From: Zunongwangia mangrovi
GTDB taxonomy: Bacteria > Bacteroidota > Bacteroidia > Flavobacteriales > Flavobacteriaceae
NCBI RefSeq assembly: GCF_900112105.1
Contig: NZ_FOKV01000002.1
Coordinates: forward strand, 427,907 to 491,906
Direction: 5' to 3'
Length of the DNA: 64,000 nt
Part shown: positions 9,622-17,727 of the stretch, piece after piece
How positions within the stretch are numbered: position 1 is the stretch's first letter
How the letters are laid out: each line of letters opens with the position of its first letter
Made by a program: the position numbers and the translations under genes
Notes under the pieces: generated by a model
Seen by the model: only the letters and a program-made list of their open reading frames with translations
Database searches by the model: none
Told to the model about the DNA's origin: nothing

Positions 9622-10437
9622 TCAAATTCCGCTTCCAGATAATTCCATCCATAAAATATAGATTCCCATTACCAAAACCATCCAGCCAAAAGCCTTTTTA
9701 AGCTTATGCGAATTGATAAATCGGCTAAGGTAAATTCCGAAGAAAATTCCAACTACAGAGATAATGGTAAACAGAATAAGAAAAACCCAATCGATTTCCA
9801 TGTGACCCAGATCACCCAAAAACCCAATAATTGAATTGATAGCTATAATGAAAAGTGAAGTTCCTACCGCTTCTTTCATATTTAAACCTGCCAGAAAAAC
9901 TAATATGGGAACAATAATAAATCCGCCACCAGCACCCACCAAACCAGTTACCAGTCCGGTTAAAGCTCCTAAAAAGATCATTAGTCCGTTTTTAGTTTCG
10001 GTAGGTTTATTATCACAATCGATGCATTCTTTTTTCTTTTTTAAGATCATCGATGCTGAAGCAATAAGCATTAGCACAGCAAAGAAACTCATGATCATAA
10101 GATCTTTGGTGAGCTCGAAACTCCCAACATTTGTGATATGATGCGGAATTGCAGGTAACAAATATTTACGGGTAGAGAAAATAGCGATCACTGCCGGAAG
10201 CGCAAAGATTAGTGAACTTTTAAAATCGATTCGGCCTTTATTAAAATTATCGATCGCGCCTACAGCCGAACTCGATCCAACTACGAAAAGAGAATATGCC
10301 GTTGCGGTTACCGGATTAATATGCAGAATATAAACAAATACAGGAACGGTTAAAATAGATCCACCTCCACCGGTTAAACCCAACACCAGGCCAATAATTA
10401 ATGCTCCTATAAAACCTAAAATCTGCGTTATCTCCAT
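9622..10437 (-). CDS. TauE/SafE-family sulfite or organosulfonate exporter
   Basis: 271 residues forming two homologous halves of four helices each. Each half begins with the glycine-rich family motif: GLVLGLTGGGGSILTVPVFV near residue 17 and GLVTGLVGAGGGFIIVPILV near 163. A cytosolic loop (KKKKECIDCDNKPTETK) joins the halves. The family moves sulfite, sulfoacetate or related anions. In Flavobacteria such genes often sit near Crp/Fnr regulators, as here (1 kb away), but the exact substrate is unknown. Confidence 0.88.
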   Translation of the reverse strand: MEITQILGFIGALIIGLVLGLTGGGGSILTVPVFVYILHINPVTATAYSLFVVGSSSAVGAIDNFNKGRIDFKSSLIFALPAVIAIFSTRKYLLPAIPHHITNVGSFELTKDLMIMSFFAVLMLIASASMILKKKKECIDCDNKPTETKNGLMIFLGALTGLVTGLVGAGGGFIIVPILVFLAGLNMKEAVGTSLFIIAINSIIGFLGDLGHMEIDWVFLILFTIISVVGIFFGIYLSRFINSHKLKKAFGWMVLVMGIYILWMELSGSGI

Positions 10438-10584
10438 TCTTTTAATTTCTGGGGCAAAAATATTGGGCTTAGATAAAGACCACAGTAACTTGTGTTACAA
10501 AGGTTATTTTTTGGGGGGTATAATTATTTGCTTCTTGTAAATATTATTTAATATCTCACAATTAGCAGTTTATGCAGTTGTGGA

Positions 10585-10902
10585 TTATTTCTTACGTTTA
10601 ATTTTTGATGGATACTGCCGGGTATCAAAAATATCTGCTATTTTAATCAAATCCTCTTTCTCACTAACAGAATAAATTATCTTATAGCTTTTATAAACTA
10701 AATATCTGTAAACAATTTTTTTGTTTGCAAGTCGGCTTTCCTTCTGACCAATAAATGGCGAATTTTTTAATTTCTCAGATTCAAGGATAATTTTACGAAC
10801 TAGTTTAGTCGCTACGTTTTTGCCTGCATTAGCTTTATAATACTCAAATATTTCATCAAGTTGATTTTCTGCAAAAGAAGACCAAATTACTCTAGAAAAC
10901 AT
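10585..10902 (-). CDS. RelE/ParE-family toxin
   Basis: A 105-residue basic protein with the ParE/RelE fold: FAENQLDEIFEYYKANAG near the N-terminus, SPFIGQKESRLANKKIVYRY in the middle and the terminal strand IADIFDTRQYP. Its ATG (10900-10902) abuts the stop of the preceding small gene with no gap, the usual order antitoxin then toxin. ParE toxins poison DNA gyrase and RelE toxins cleave mRNA on the ribosome. Sequence reading favours ParE but does not decide the target. Confidence 0.85.
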   Translation of the reverse strand: MFSRVIWSSFAENQLDEIFEYYKANAGKNVATKLVRKIILESEKLKNSPFIGQKESRLANKKIVYRYLVYKSYKIIYSVSEKEDLIKIADIFDTRQYPSKIKRKK

Positions 10903-11127
10903 TTATTCGTATTTTGAAAGTAAATCAGAAGTTGACTTATAATGGCCTTTTTCAAAATCCAATTCAGATTTCTCAATTCTTTGACTCAGTTCCTCAGCAG
11001 GCATAGCATCTACTTGATCATCAAATCGTTCTTTTCTTAAAACCTTTTCTAGAAGATCCAAAGTTTCCTCTTTCTGAATTTTCAGAAACTCCTGAATAAA
11101 TTCTAGTTTTCTAGTTTGCAGATCCAT
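10903..11127 (-). CDS. Putative antitoxin of the ParE/RelE-type pair
   Basis: A 74-residue, mostly helical, charged protein (LEFIQEFLKIQKEETLDLLE) ending in an acidic and polar tail suited to wrapping a toxin. It has no clear ribbon-helix-helix or XRE DNA-binding motif. The C-terminal phrase MPAEELSQRIEKSELDFEKG recurs in antitoxin-like partners of Bacteroidota ParE toxins. Its stop and the toxin ATG are directly adjacent. The role is inferred mainly from position. Confidence 0.7.
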   Translation of the reverse strand: MDLQTRKLEFIQEFLKIQKEETLDLLEKVLRKERFDDQVDAMPAEELSQRIEKSELDFEKGHYKSTSDLLSKYE

Positions 11128-11227
11128 ATAATTTCTCTTTAATCAAAGATAGTGAAAATTAATACTCAGTAAATCTTTCTTGTTGTGCTTGATATTGAAA
11201 CCAAATCCTAGGAAATAAAAGTTCTAT

Positions 11228-11860
11228 TTAAAGATCTAAAACTTCGATCTGGTTACGGTTAAGTTTTATTTTACCCTCGATCTCTAATTTTTTAAGAATC
11301 CTGGAAACCACCACTCTAGAAGTATGTAGATCGTAAGCAATTTGTTGGTGTGTGCTGCTTACCACCTCATCCTGATTGACCTTGGCTTTGTCCTGAAGAT
11401 ACTTCATAATACGCTCGTCCATATTTAAAAATGCAATGGTATCTATGGTATCTAGCATTTCAGTTAAACGCGTATGATAACTTTCAAAAACAAAGTTTCT
11501 CCAGGTTTTATATTGGGCCGTCCACTCTTCCATTTTTTCAATAGGAATCATAATTAGCGTGGTATCCCTTTCTGCAACTGCTCTAATTTCACTTTTCGTG
11601 GTACCCAGGCAGCAACTTAAGGTCATGGCGCAGGTGTCGCCACGTTCCAAAAAATAAAGTAGCAATTCGTCCCCATCGCTATCTTCCCTTAACACCTTAA
11701 TCGCGCCATCTAAGAGTAAAGGCATCGATTTAAGATAATCGCCAAAATCGATGATCATTTCTCCAGCTTGAAATTCTTTAAGCTGTCCAGATCTATCGAT
11801 CTCATTTAGCAATTCATCTTCAAAAACAAAATGATAAGCTTCTTTTAATTTCTCGAGCAT
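11228..11860 (-). CDS. Crp/Fnr-family transcriptional regulator
   Basis: 210 residues: an N-terminal cyclic-nucleotide-binding-like beta-barrel (about 25-115), a long dimerisation helix (about 120-150) and a C-terminal winged helix with the recognition segment HQQIAYDLHTSRVVVSR. The barrel contains a central cysteine group (GDTCAMTLSCCLG), but the N-terminal cysteines of FNR iron-sulfur proteins are absent and there is no canonical cAMP-binding RS motif. Its place beside cydAB and TauE/SafE suggests control of respiration or sulfur stress. That is inference. Confidence 0.88.
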   Translation of the reverse strand: MLEKLKEAYHFVFEDELLNEIDRSGQLKEFQAGEMIIDFGDYLKSMPLLLDGAIKVLREDSDGDELLLYFLERGDTCAMTLSCCLGTTKSEIRAVAERDTTLIMIPIEKMEEWTAQYKTWRNFVFESYHTRLTEMLDTIDTIAFLNMDERIMKYLQDKAKVNQDEVVSSTHQQIAYDLHTSRVVVSRILKKLEIEGKIKLNRNQIEVLDL

Positions 11861-11931
11861 TGGGATAAAAGATTAAGCTTCTAAATTAAAAAAAGCAACC
11901 GACTTAATTTCGATTTTCGATGAAATAAAGG

Positions 11932-12576
11932 CTATTGTTTTGCTAACAACCTGTTATAAGCCTGTTTAAGTAATTGCAAGTTTTTTTGTTTCTTCGGAAG
12001 TAAAATGTCTTTACCATAACTGGTAAAATAAGAATGGGATTCTAGAAAGCAGATATTATTTTCTAACCACTCTTTATCGGTATAATTTTTATTGAAGCAC
12101 TTAAACCATTCAGATCGTAATAACTTATTTTTAGATCTAAAGGCATTAGTTCCTAAATGGGCTAGATCTGCATCGCAAAGAATCTCCTCGATCTTGGTTT
12201 TTGGCGCCTGCGGCATTTGTGTGGCTCTTATACAGTTGCATACTTTTTTAATGTTTTCTTCAGGATAACCAATATTATATAAAAAAGCATAGGCATTATC
12301 TGCACTAATTTTTTCGTGCCCTTTATAAGTATTGCTATTCCCGGTATCGTGAAAAAGTGAAGCTAAAACAACGATTTCTTTCTCTTCTGTAGTTAGATTC
12401 TCGTAATCTGCTATTTTTTGTACGTATTGATAAACCTCAAAAGTATGCTGGATATTATGATATGGTAGTTTACCACACCTACTGTTATTAAGCAGGTTAT
12501 GGCAATGATCCATAGCCAATCTTATCACAGATGTATGTTCTTGATATCTATAATTCAGCATTTCTACCAACATCAT
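11932..12576 (-). CDS. HD-domain phosphohydrolase
   Basis: 214 residues with the metal-binding HD signature: His in LPYHNIQHTFEVYQYV, the HD doublet in LASLFHDTGNSNTY and the distal Asp in EILCDADLAHLG. The H...HD...D order matches small HD/PDEase-like phosphohydrolases acting on nucleotides or phosphodiesters. No regulatory domain is attached. Two ATGs open the frame (MMLVEM) and either could be used. Monocistronic, upstream of and co-directional with the Crp/Fnr gene. Substrate unknown. Confidence 0.85.
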   Translation of the reverse strand: MMLVEMLNYRYQEHTSVIRLAMDHCHNLLNNSRCGKLPYHNIQHTFEVYQYVQKIADYENLTTEEKEIVVLASLFHDTGNSNTYKGHEKISADNAYAFLYNIGYPEENIKKVCNCIRATQMPQAPKTKIEEILCDADLAHLGTNAFRSKNKLLRSEWFKCFNKNYTDKEWLENNICFLESHSYFTSYGKDILLPKKQKNLQLLKQAYNRLLAKQ

Positions 12577-12729
12577 CGTACTTTTTGGGCTTATTTATAA
12601 CAAGTATTTTGCCATTATATTGTAGCAAAGACCACAAAAGTCAATTTTTGGGTTTAAATTAAATAAAATCGGGAAAACACAAAACTCTAACTGCAAATTT
12701 GAACAATACTTTAAGGAAAAATCATAAAA

Positions 12730-12755
12730 AAAGGCTGATAATACTATCAGCCTTT
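12730..12755 (-). terminator. Intrinsic terminator of the GH92 gene
   Basis: Stem AAAGGCTGATA / TATCAGCCTTT around loop ATAC, starting 20 bases after the GH92 stop, with a T-rich run on the minus strand. Confidence 0.88.
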
Positions 12756-12774
12756 ACATTTTTCTTAAATAATT

Positions 12775-14709
12775 TTAATCTTTAATTGAAGAAACCCAGC
12801 TTTCGTTAACTCCCCATTCTTTATTAGAAGTTGCAGAAGTTTTAATTACCAATTCTCCTCCTTCTAAAATTTCCTGCTGTGTTAACCAATTTCGGTTTAA
12901 ACCTTCACCATTTAATGTAGCGCTTTCAACATAAAAATGATCTTTATCGTAATTCGCTACGCTAATTTTAAAGGTTTTTCCTTCGGAATAGTTTATGGAC
13001 ATTTCCTTAAATATTGGTGCCGTTAAATAATAAACAGGATTTCCAATATTAGCCGGAGAAAACCCTAAACTTCGCATTACAAACCAGGATGACATTGTAC
13101 CCGCATCATCATCCATAGTTCTTATATATCCTTTTGGTTTGTTTTGATAAATCCTGCCAACATAAGGATCTATTCCTTTGCTATTATCATTAAAATAAGC
13201 CTGCACCATGGTATCCAGCATTATTTTGCGATATAATTCCTGAGATTTCCAAGGGTTTTTGGTGGCATTATACATCCCCGGAACCTGCAAATCTGGCTGG
13301 TTCGCATGGTTGTAATTATGACTACTGAAAAACATATCTAATTCTTTCAGGAACTGACCTTCGCCACCCGCTAATTGTTTAAGTCCGTTTAAATCGAAAG
13401 GCACAAACCAGCGATATTGCCAGATCGTTCCCTGGTACAAACCTCTAGCCTGCATACGATCTACATCATTACGCGTAATATCTTTAAAATCTTTATTCCA
13501 ATATTCCTTATAATTCAGTGCCTTTTTTAGGTATTTGTTGTGCAAGGCGGTATCGCCATCGATCTTCATTAATTGCGCCATTGCCCAATTATCGTAAGAA
13601 GATTCTAAAGCTTTATCTGGTGCGCCATAATCTAAACGTTCAGCATCTTTAACTAAAGAGTCTTTAATTCTTTTAATATCTACTTCGTAACCTTTGTTAT
13701 AAGCATCCAGTAAAACCACCATTGCATGTTCTGTTCTTACTGTTGGTGCAGGTTCATGCGCTGTTGCCCAGTTTTTCTTTCCGAAGGCATATAAATTCTC
13801 TATAGATTTTACAATATCGCCATAACGATCTGGATAAGCCATAGACAACATTGGTAACTGCTCGCGATAATTATCCCAAATCGCCCAACCACTGTAAATG
13901 GTTCCTTCAGTTTTTTGAAGCGTTCCATCTATGGGAGGATAAGTACCATCTTCTTCAGAAACGATATATGGCGATTGCAAACCACGATATAATAATGAAT
14001 AGAAAAGATCCTCGCGATCCTCTTCCCCTTCAACAGTAATTCGGCTTAAGGCTTTTTCCCATTCGGCATTAGCTTTCTTTTTTAGATTTTCGTAAGAAGT
14101 GTCTTCAATTTTTTGCGACGCATATTCTTTAGAAACCGAAGAAAATCCTATTAAAACCTGTACTTCTCTAGAATTATCTTTTGCTGTTGCGATTAAAGTA
14201 TGATCTGAAGTTTCAGAAATTTCAGCAATATTTTTAAGCTGAATTTCATAATAAAAACGATAGGTGCCGGCGTGGCAGGTAGTTTTAGTATCTATAACTC
14301 CGTTTATTTTGTTATTCTGAATTTCGTGTTCTTCGGAAACAAATCTATTAGAAAGTGCGAATGAAAGATCGATATACAAACCTCCTTTTTCACCATTAAA
14401 ATTATATTGATGAATCCCAAAATTATGTGTTACGCTCATTACAGCATCGATCCCATTTTCGAAACTGACTTCGTAAAATCCCGGTCTTGCTTGCTCTGAA
14501 GCTTTAAGTAACTCGGTTTCATTATTTTCATCTAAAATTGGCTTGATCAAAATGTTACCGCCACTACCGGTACATCCTACACCTTCTAAATGTGTATGCG
14601 TAAAACCATCGAATTCTTTAGCATAATGCTCGTATCCTGTATGGTTATGCGGATTAGTTTGCGGCCCGATGCTCATCATATTAAAAGGAGTTGAAGCTGA
14701 CGGAGACAT
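12775..14709 (-). CDS. Glycoside hydrolase family 92 mannosidase-like enzyme, N-terminally cut off by a frameshift
   Basis: An open frame of 644 residues covering nearly the whole GH92 two-domain fold (N-terminal beta-sandwich, C-terminal alpha/alpha barrel). Motifs include TPFNMMSIGPQT at the start, SGWAIWDNYREQLPML, QYRWFVPFDLNGL and MDDDAGTMSSWFVMRSLGF (calcium and catalytic-base region). The ATG at 14709 is internal to the family alignment: VNVFLGSSGDHGQ and a lipoprotein signal lie upstream in another frame (see 14681-14848). At residue 426 the sequence reads YQGTIWQYRW where standard GH92 enzymes have a Glu (EG.xWQY) serving as general acid. The Gln recalls GH92 enzymes that release mannose from mannose-1-phosphodiesters. 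The sulfatase gene is upstream on the same strand. Confidence 0.82.
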   Translation of the reverse strand: MSPSASTPFNMMSIGPQTNPHNHTGYEHYAKEFDGFTHTHLEGVGCTGSGGNILIKPILDENNETELLKASEQARPGFYEVSFENGIDAVMSVTHNFGIHQYNFNGEKGGLYIDLSFALSNRFVSEEHEIQNNKINGVIDTKTTCHAGTYRFYYEIQLKNIAEISETSDHTLIATAKDNSREVQVLIGFSSVSKEYASQKIEDTSYENLKKKANAEWEKALSRITVEGEEDREDLFYSLLYRGLQSPYIVSEEDGTYPPIDGTLQKTEGTIYSGWAIWDNYREQLPMLSMAYPDRYGDIVKSIENLYAFGKKNWATAHEPAPTVRTEHAMVVLLDAYNKGYEVDIKRIKDSLVKDAERLDYGAPDKALESSYDNWAMAQLMKIDGDTALHNKYLKKALNYKEYWNKDFKDITRNDVDRMQARGLYQGTIWQYRWFVPFDLNGLKQLAGGEGQFLKELDMFFSSHNYNHANQPDLQVPGMYNATKNPWKSQELYRKIMLDTMVQAYFNDNSKGIDPYVGRIYQNKPKGYIRTMDDDAGTMSSWFVMRSLGFSPANIGNPVYYLTAPIFKEMSINYSEGKTFKISVANYDKDHFYVESATLNGEGLNRNWLTQQEILEGGELVIKTSATSNKEWGVNESWVSSIKD

Positions 14710-14848
14710 TTGCCCGTGATCTCCAGAAGATCCTAAAAAAAACGTTTACCTTATTGGTAATATTAGCCGATTTTGATTCTTTTTTTTCAGATTTTGGCTG
14801 GCATGCCACACATAATGCTACAGTAATTGCAGCAATAAATCTTTTCAT
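14681..14848 (-). pseudogene. Displaced 5' end of the GH92 gene (lipoprotein signal peptide)
   Basis: An ATG at 14848 opens MKRFIAAITVALCVACQPKS, a textbook lipoprotein signal with its lipobox Cys, then reads 55 codons to a TAA at 14681. It is one base out of frame with the GH92 body. The shift maps to a run of eight A on the plus strand (14735-14742). With seven, the frame would read on as VNVFLGSSGDHGQMSPSAS, exactly the expected GH92 N-terminus. So the native gene is 12775-14848 and the +1 event is a mutation, a phase-variable tract or a sequence error. Confidence 0.85.
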
Positions 14849-14890
14849 GCTTAGGGTTATTTAGATTTTCGAAATTGGTGATAAAATTAA

Positions 14891-14917
14891 AGGAAACCTC
14901 GCAAAGCAAGGTTTCCT
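14891..14917 (-). terminator. Hairpin after the sulfatase gene
   Basis: Perfect 9-base stem AGGAAACCT / AGGTTTCCT around a 9-base loop, between the sulfatase stop (14959) and the native GH92 start (14848). Minus-strand T content after it is moderate, so it may terminate partially and leave some read-through into the GH92 gene. Confidence 0.65.
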
Positions 14918-14958
14918 AAAAATTAACTATAATCAATCAAACTATACAAATCCTTATT

Positions 14959-16680
14959 TTAAGGCATAGGGAAAACATCGGTCTTTTTGGCGAGTTTATC
15001 CCATTCTGCTTTTAATTCTTCTAACATTTCAGGGTTTGTTGCAGCAAGATCATTAAGTTCGGTGCGATCTTCAGCAAGATTGTATAATTCCCAGTTAGAA
15101 TTTCCGTCAAGTTTTACGGCTTTCCAGTCTCCTTTTCTTAAGGCTCTGGATCCAAAATGTTCCCAGAAAAGAACGTCGTTTACATTTTCTTCAGAGGCTC
15201 CTGTAATTACAGGAAGCATAGATTTACCTTCAGTAGCAGTAATATTTCTACCTTCAAATTTTTCAGGATAATCCACCTTCGCGAGATCTAAAATCGTAGG
15301 CATAATATCGATAATATGAGCTGCCTGAGTTTTTACAATTCCTTTTTCTTTAATTCCTTTTGGCCAGTGAACAATGAAAGGAGAGGTGATTCCACCTTCG
15401 TAAACCCTGGCTTTCCAATATCTAAACGGCGTGTTTGCCGTATTTGCCCATTGCGGACCAATACCCGAATGTACCACCTGCGATCCTGGCAAGGCTTCTT
15501 CACTTTTATCTACCGGAAAAGCAACTTCTCTGCCATCTCTTGTCTGGCCGGCACGATCGAAACCTGGACCGTATTGTGATGGGCGCTCAGAGCTTGCTCC
15601 GTTATCAGACATAAAAAAGATTACCGTATTATCTAATTCTCCTGTTTCTTCTAACTTATCGATAAGCTTCCCAATATTTTGATCCATACGATCTACCATT
15701 GCCGCATGAACGGCCATTGCCTGACTATCCCATTTTTCATTTACATTTTCTTCCCAGTTAAGGTCCTTAAACATAAATTCTGAAAGTTTTGCGATATCGC
15801 CCTGTAAAATACCTTTCTCTACCAGTCTTTTATAACGATCTTCACGGGTTTGGCGCCAACCTTTGGTGAAAGTATCTTTATATTTTGCAATCTCCTCTTC
15901 TGGAGCCATAAGTGGCCAGTGCGGCGCACAATGGGCTACATAAAGAAAAAATGGATCCTTTTTTTGTACAAAATCGTCTACATAAGCCACTGCAGTATCA
16001 CCAATAGCATCGGTGTAATAGAAATCTTTAGGAACTTCTTTTACCTGCTCTGTTCCATTTACTAAACTGAATGGATCAAAGTAATCTACCACGCCCCAAA
16101 TATTTCCGTAGTATTTATCAAAACCTCTTGAGGTTGGATAAGTTAGTGTATCTGAGAATGCATCATGCTCTTCCTGATGACTCAACCATTTTAACTGAGC
16201 TTCGTTATTTAATGTATTTGTTTCTGAAACATGCCATTTCCCCGTCATTGCCGTTTGATATCCCGCAAGTTTTAGAGCTTCAGCAATCGTTACTGTGTTA
16301 GAATCTAAGGTTCCACGATAACCAGGTTTTCCCATATCCATTGTCATTCTACCAATCCCTGCCTGATGTGGATATTGCCCCGTTAATAAAGCTGCTCTAC
16401 TTGGGCAACAACGAGAAGTATTATAGAAGGAGTTGAAACGGAGTCCGTTTTCAGCTAAACGATCTAAACTGGGTGTATTAATTTCGCCACCATAACTTCC
16501 AAGATCTGAAAACCCAAGATCATCGGCCATGATCACCACGATATTTGGACGTTCATCTTCCTGATCTTCGTTAGTTTCAGCAGCATTTTTACAACTTAGA
16601 TTTAAAGCAAGTGCCCCGCAAAGCCCAATAGACATAAATCGATTTAGCTTTTTAGGCAAAAAATAGGTCGAATAACTCAT
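14959..16680 (-). CDS. Secreted arylsulfatase-type sulfatase (family S1)
   Basis: A 573-residue exported lipoprotein (lipobox LNLSC, Cys30). A shorter start at Met16 would still leave a signal. The alkaline-phosphatase-superfamily sulfatase fold is clear: NIVVIMADDLGFSDLGSYGG gives the Ca-binding Asp pair, and CCPSRAALLTG is the C-x-P-S-R motif whose first Cys is converted to formylglycine. GKWHVSE and the late FFMSDNGASSE motif complete the site. It needs a formylglycine-generating enzyme, not seen in this window. Followed by the GH92 gene on the same strand, which suggests joint attack on a substituted mannose-containing glycan. Confidence 0.92.
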   Translation of the reverse strand: MSYSTYFLPKKLNRFMSIGLCGALALNLSCKNAAETNEDQEDERPNIVVIMADDLGFSDLGSYGGEINTPSLDRLAENGLRFNSFYNTSRCCPSRAALLTGQYPHQAGIGRMTMDMGKPGYRGTLDSNTVTIAEALKLAGYQTAMTGKWHVSETNTLNNEAQLKWLSHQEEHDAFSDTLTYPTSRGFDKYYGNIWGVVDYFDPFSLVNGTEQVKEVPKDFYYTDAIGDTAVAYVDDFVQKKDPFFLYVAHCAPHWPLMAPEEEIAKYKDTFTKGWRQTREDRYKRLVEKGILQGDIAKLSEFMFKDLNWEENVNEKWDSQAMAVHAAMVDRMDQNIGKLIDKLEETGELDNTVIFFMSDNGASSERPSQYGPGFDRAGQTRDGREVAFPVDKSEEALPGSQVVHSGIGPQWANTANTPFRYWKARVYEGGITSPFIVHWPKGIKEKGIVKTQAAHIIDIMPTILDLAKVDYPEKFEGRNITATEGKSMLPVITGASEENVNDVLFWEHFGSRALRKGDWKAVKLDGNSNWELYNLAEDRTELNDLAATNPEMLEELKAEWDKLAKKTDVFPMP

Positions 16681-16870
16681 GTTTTGATTTAATATAATTT
16701 CGGATTTGTTAAAAGTAGAAAAAAAATCTTAAAAACAATAAAAGAAATGCTTTGAAAACGAGTTATCTATAAAATTGGATCTTTAAACCTTAGCAAAACA
16801 TGCATAATATACGAGACTAGTTGGTAAGGTATACAGGAGAGCCAATTCTAACTATACATTAGTACTGAGG

Positions 16871-16972
16871 AGTAAACTACCTTGGGGCAAGCCCTCAAGG
16901 CATTCGTTGGAAACAAATTTTTAATTTCGAGGCAAGCCTCTAGGTATTATACCCTTTGGCGGTGCCAATAAA
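16871..16972. repeat. Dispersed ~102-base intergenic repeat, copy 1
   Basis: 102 bases matching 46241-46342 without gaps and with 11 differences. The core CATTCGTTGGAAACAAATTT and the following TTAATTTCGAGGCAAGC are identical. It contains two small dyads centred on GGCaaGCC (CCTTGGGGCaaGCCCtCAAGG and GAGGCaaGCCTC) and ends with TTTGGCGGTGCC. It lies, on the minus strand, just downstream of a terminator-like hairpin, exactly as copy 2 does. No transposase or terminal repeats are seen. Nature unknown. Confidence 0.85.
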
Positions 16973-16992
16973 ATTTTAAATAAGGTATTAAA

Positions 16993-17018
16993 AAAGCCTT
17001 TCAATTAAGAAAGGCTTT
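16993..17018 (-). terminator. Terminator-like hairpin next to repeat copy 1
   Basis: Stem AAAGCCTTTC / GAAAGGCTTT with loop AATTAA. On the minus strand it is followed by TTTTTTAATA, so it can end HxlR transcripts (stop at 17171, about 150 bases upstream) or a small RNA. Confidence 0.7.
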
Positions 17019-17170
17019 CCAAGCTACATTAGGTTAGATTAATGCAGTTTTATCGAAATAACGAAAATCTCTCTTAAAAGATTCGTCCAAATAATAACGC
17101 TTAGCTGTATGCTTTATTTTCTAAAGTTGAAGTTATTTTTATCGATTTTCGATTTTAGTAGACTTCATTT

Positions 17171-17521
17171 TTAAGATCGTTCCTCGATTAATTTTTCACG
17201 GTGTTTAATTCCCCACGAACTTAAGGCTTCTAAAATTTCAGATAAAGAATTGCTATAATCGGTAAGTTCGTACTCTATAACTACAGGAGTATCGGTATAT
17301 ACTTTGCGATCTACAAAGCCATTAAGTTCAAGATCTTTTAATTCTCTAGATAACATTCTGGCCGAAATATCCAAGGCTCTTTGCAGTTCATTAAAACGTT
17401 TATTTCCTTCTTTAAGTGCAATGATGATCTTAAGTTTCCATTTACCGCCAATGGCATAAAGTGCATCATCGATAGCACCCAATTTGCTTTCGCAAACCTT
17501 TTTATCTAATAATTCTCCCAT
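17171..17521 (-). CDS. HxlR-family winged-helix regulator
   Basis: 116 residues, the usual HxlR length. CESKLGAIDDALYAIGGKWK has the conserved N-terminal Cys and GKWK. KRFNELQRALDISARMLSRE is the helix-turn-helix, and YTDTPVVIEYELTDYSNSL the wing and dimer helix. HxlR proteins respond to redox stress or electrophiles through the N-terminal Cys. It is divergent from the DUF2652 gene, and the 206-base spacer holds TATATCA-type repeats (near 17543 and 17579) that could be its operator. Confidence 0.9.
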   Translation of the reverse strand: MGELLDKKVCESKLGAIDDALYAIGGKWKLKIIIALKEGNKRFNELQRALDISARMLSRELKDLELNGFVDRKVYTDTPVVIEYELTDYSNSLSEILEALSSWGIKHREKLIEERS

Positions 17522-17652
17522 TTTAAATTATACTAACAAAATGTATATCACTTACATTTAGTTTATTACTAACTTTTGTATATCAAATATACATAAATTT
17601 GAAAAAGAATTTTCAAAAAGCGTGTAAGCAAAGGCTTTTAATAAAGACTAAC

Positions 17653-17726
17653 AATAAAAAATTGCACTACTTGGATTCATCGCAGTTTCTACGATGATCT
17701 GGTATACTAATCAAATAAAAAATTGC
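17653..17726 (+). repeat. 13-base direct repeat in the leader of the DUF2652 gene
   Basis: AATAAAAAATTGC occurs at 17653-17665 and again at 17714-17726, the second copy ending two bases before the ATG. Between them lies a hairpin TCATCG / CGATGA (17677-17697). This leader could bind a regulator or fold over the ribosome site. No protein partner is evident. Confidence 0.5.
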
Positions 17727-17727
17727 T

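Larger units (their letters stand above)
16681..17170. other. 490-base intergenic region with a repeat element and a hairpin
   Basis: No credible gene on either strand. The left third (16681-16870) is AT-rich and must hold the sulfatase promoter, though no clean TAnnTTTG box with a partner is visible. The middle is a dispersed repeat copy (16871-16972), followed by a hairpin (16993-17018) and about 150 bases of AT-rich sequence downstream of the HxlR gene. Confidence 0.7.

Noticed and set aside
12775..14709. Taking the ATG at 14709 as the genuine GH92 start
   Set aside because: Family homology and a lipoprotein signal continue upstream in another frame, so this ATG is internal.
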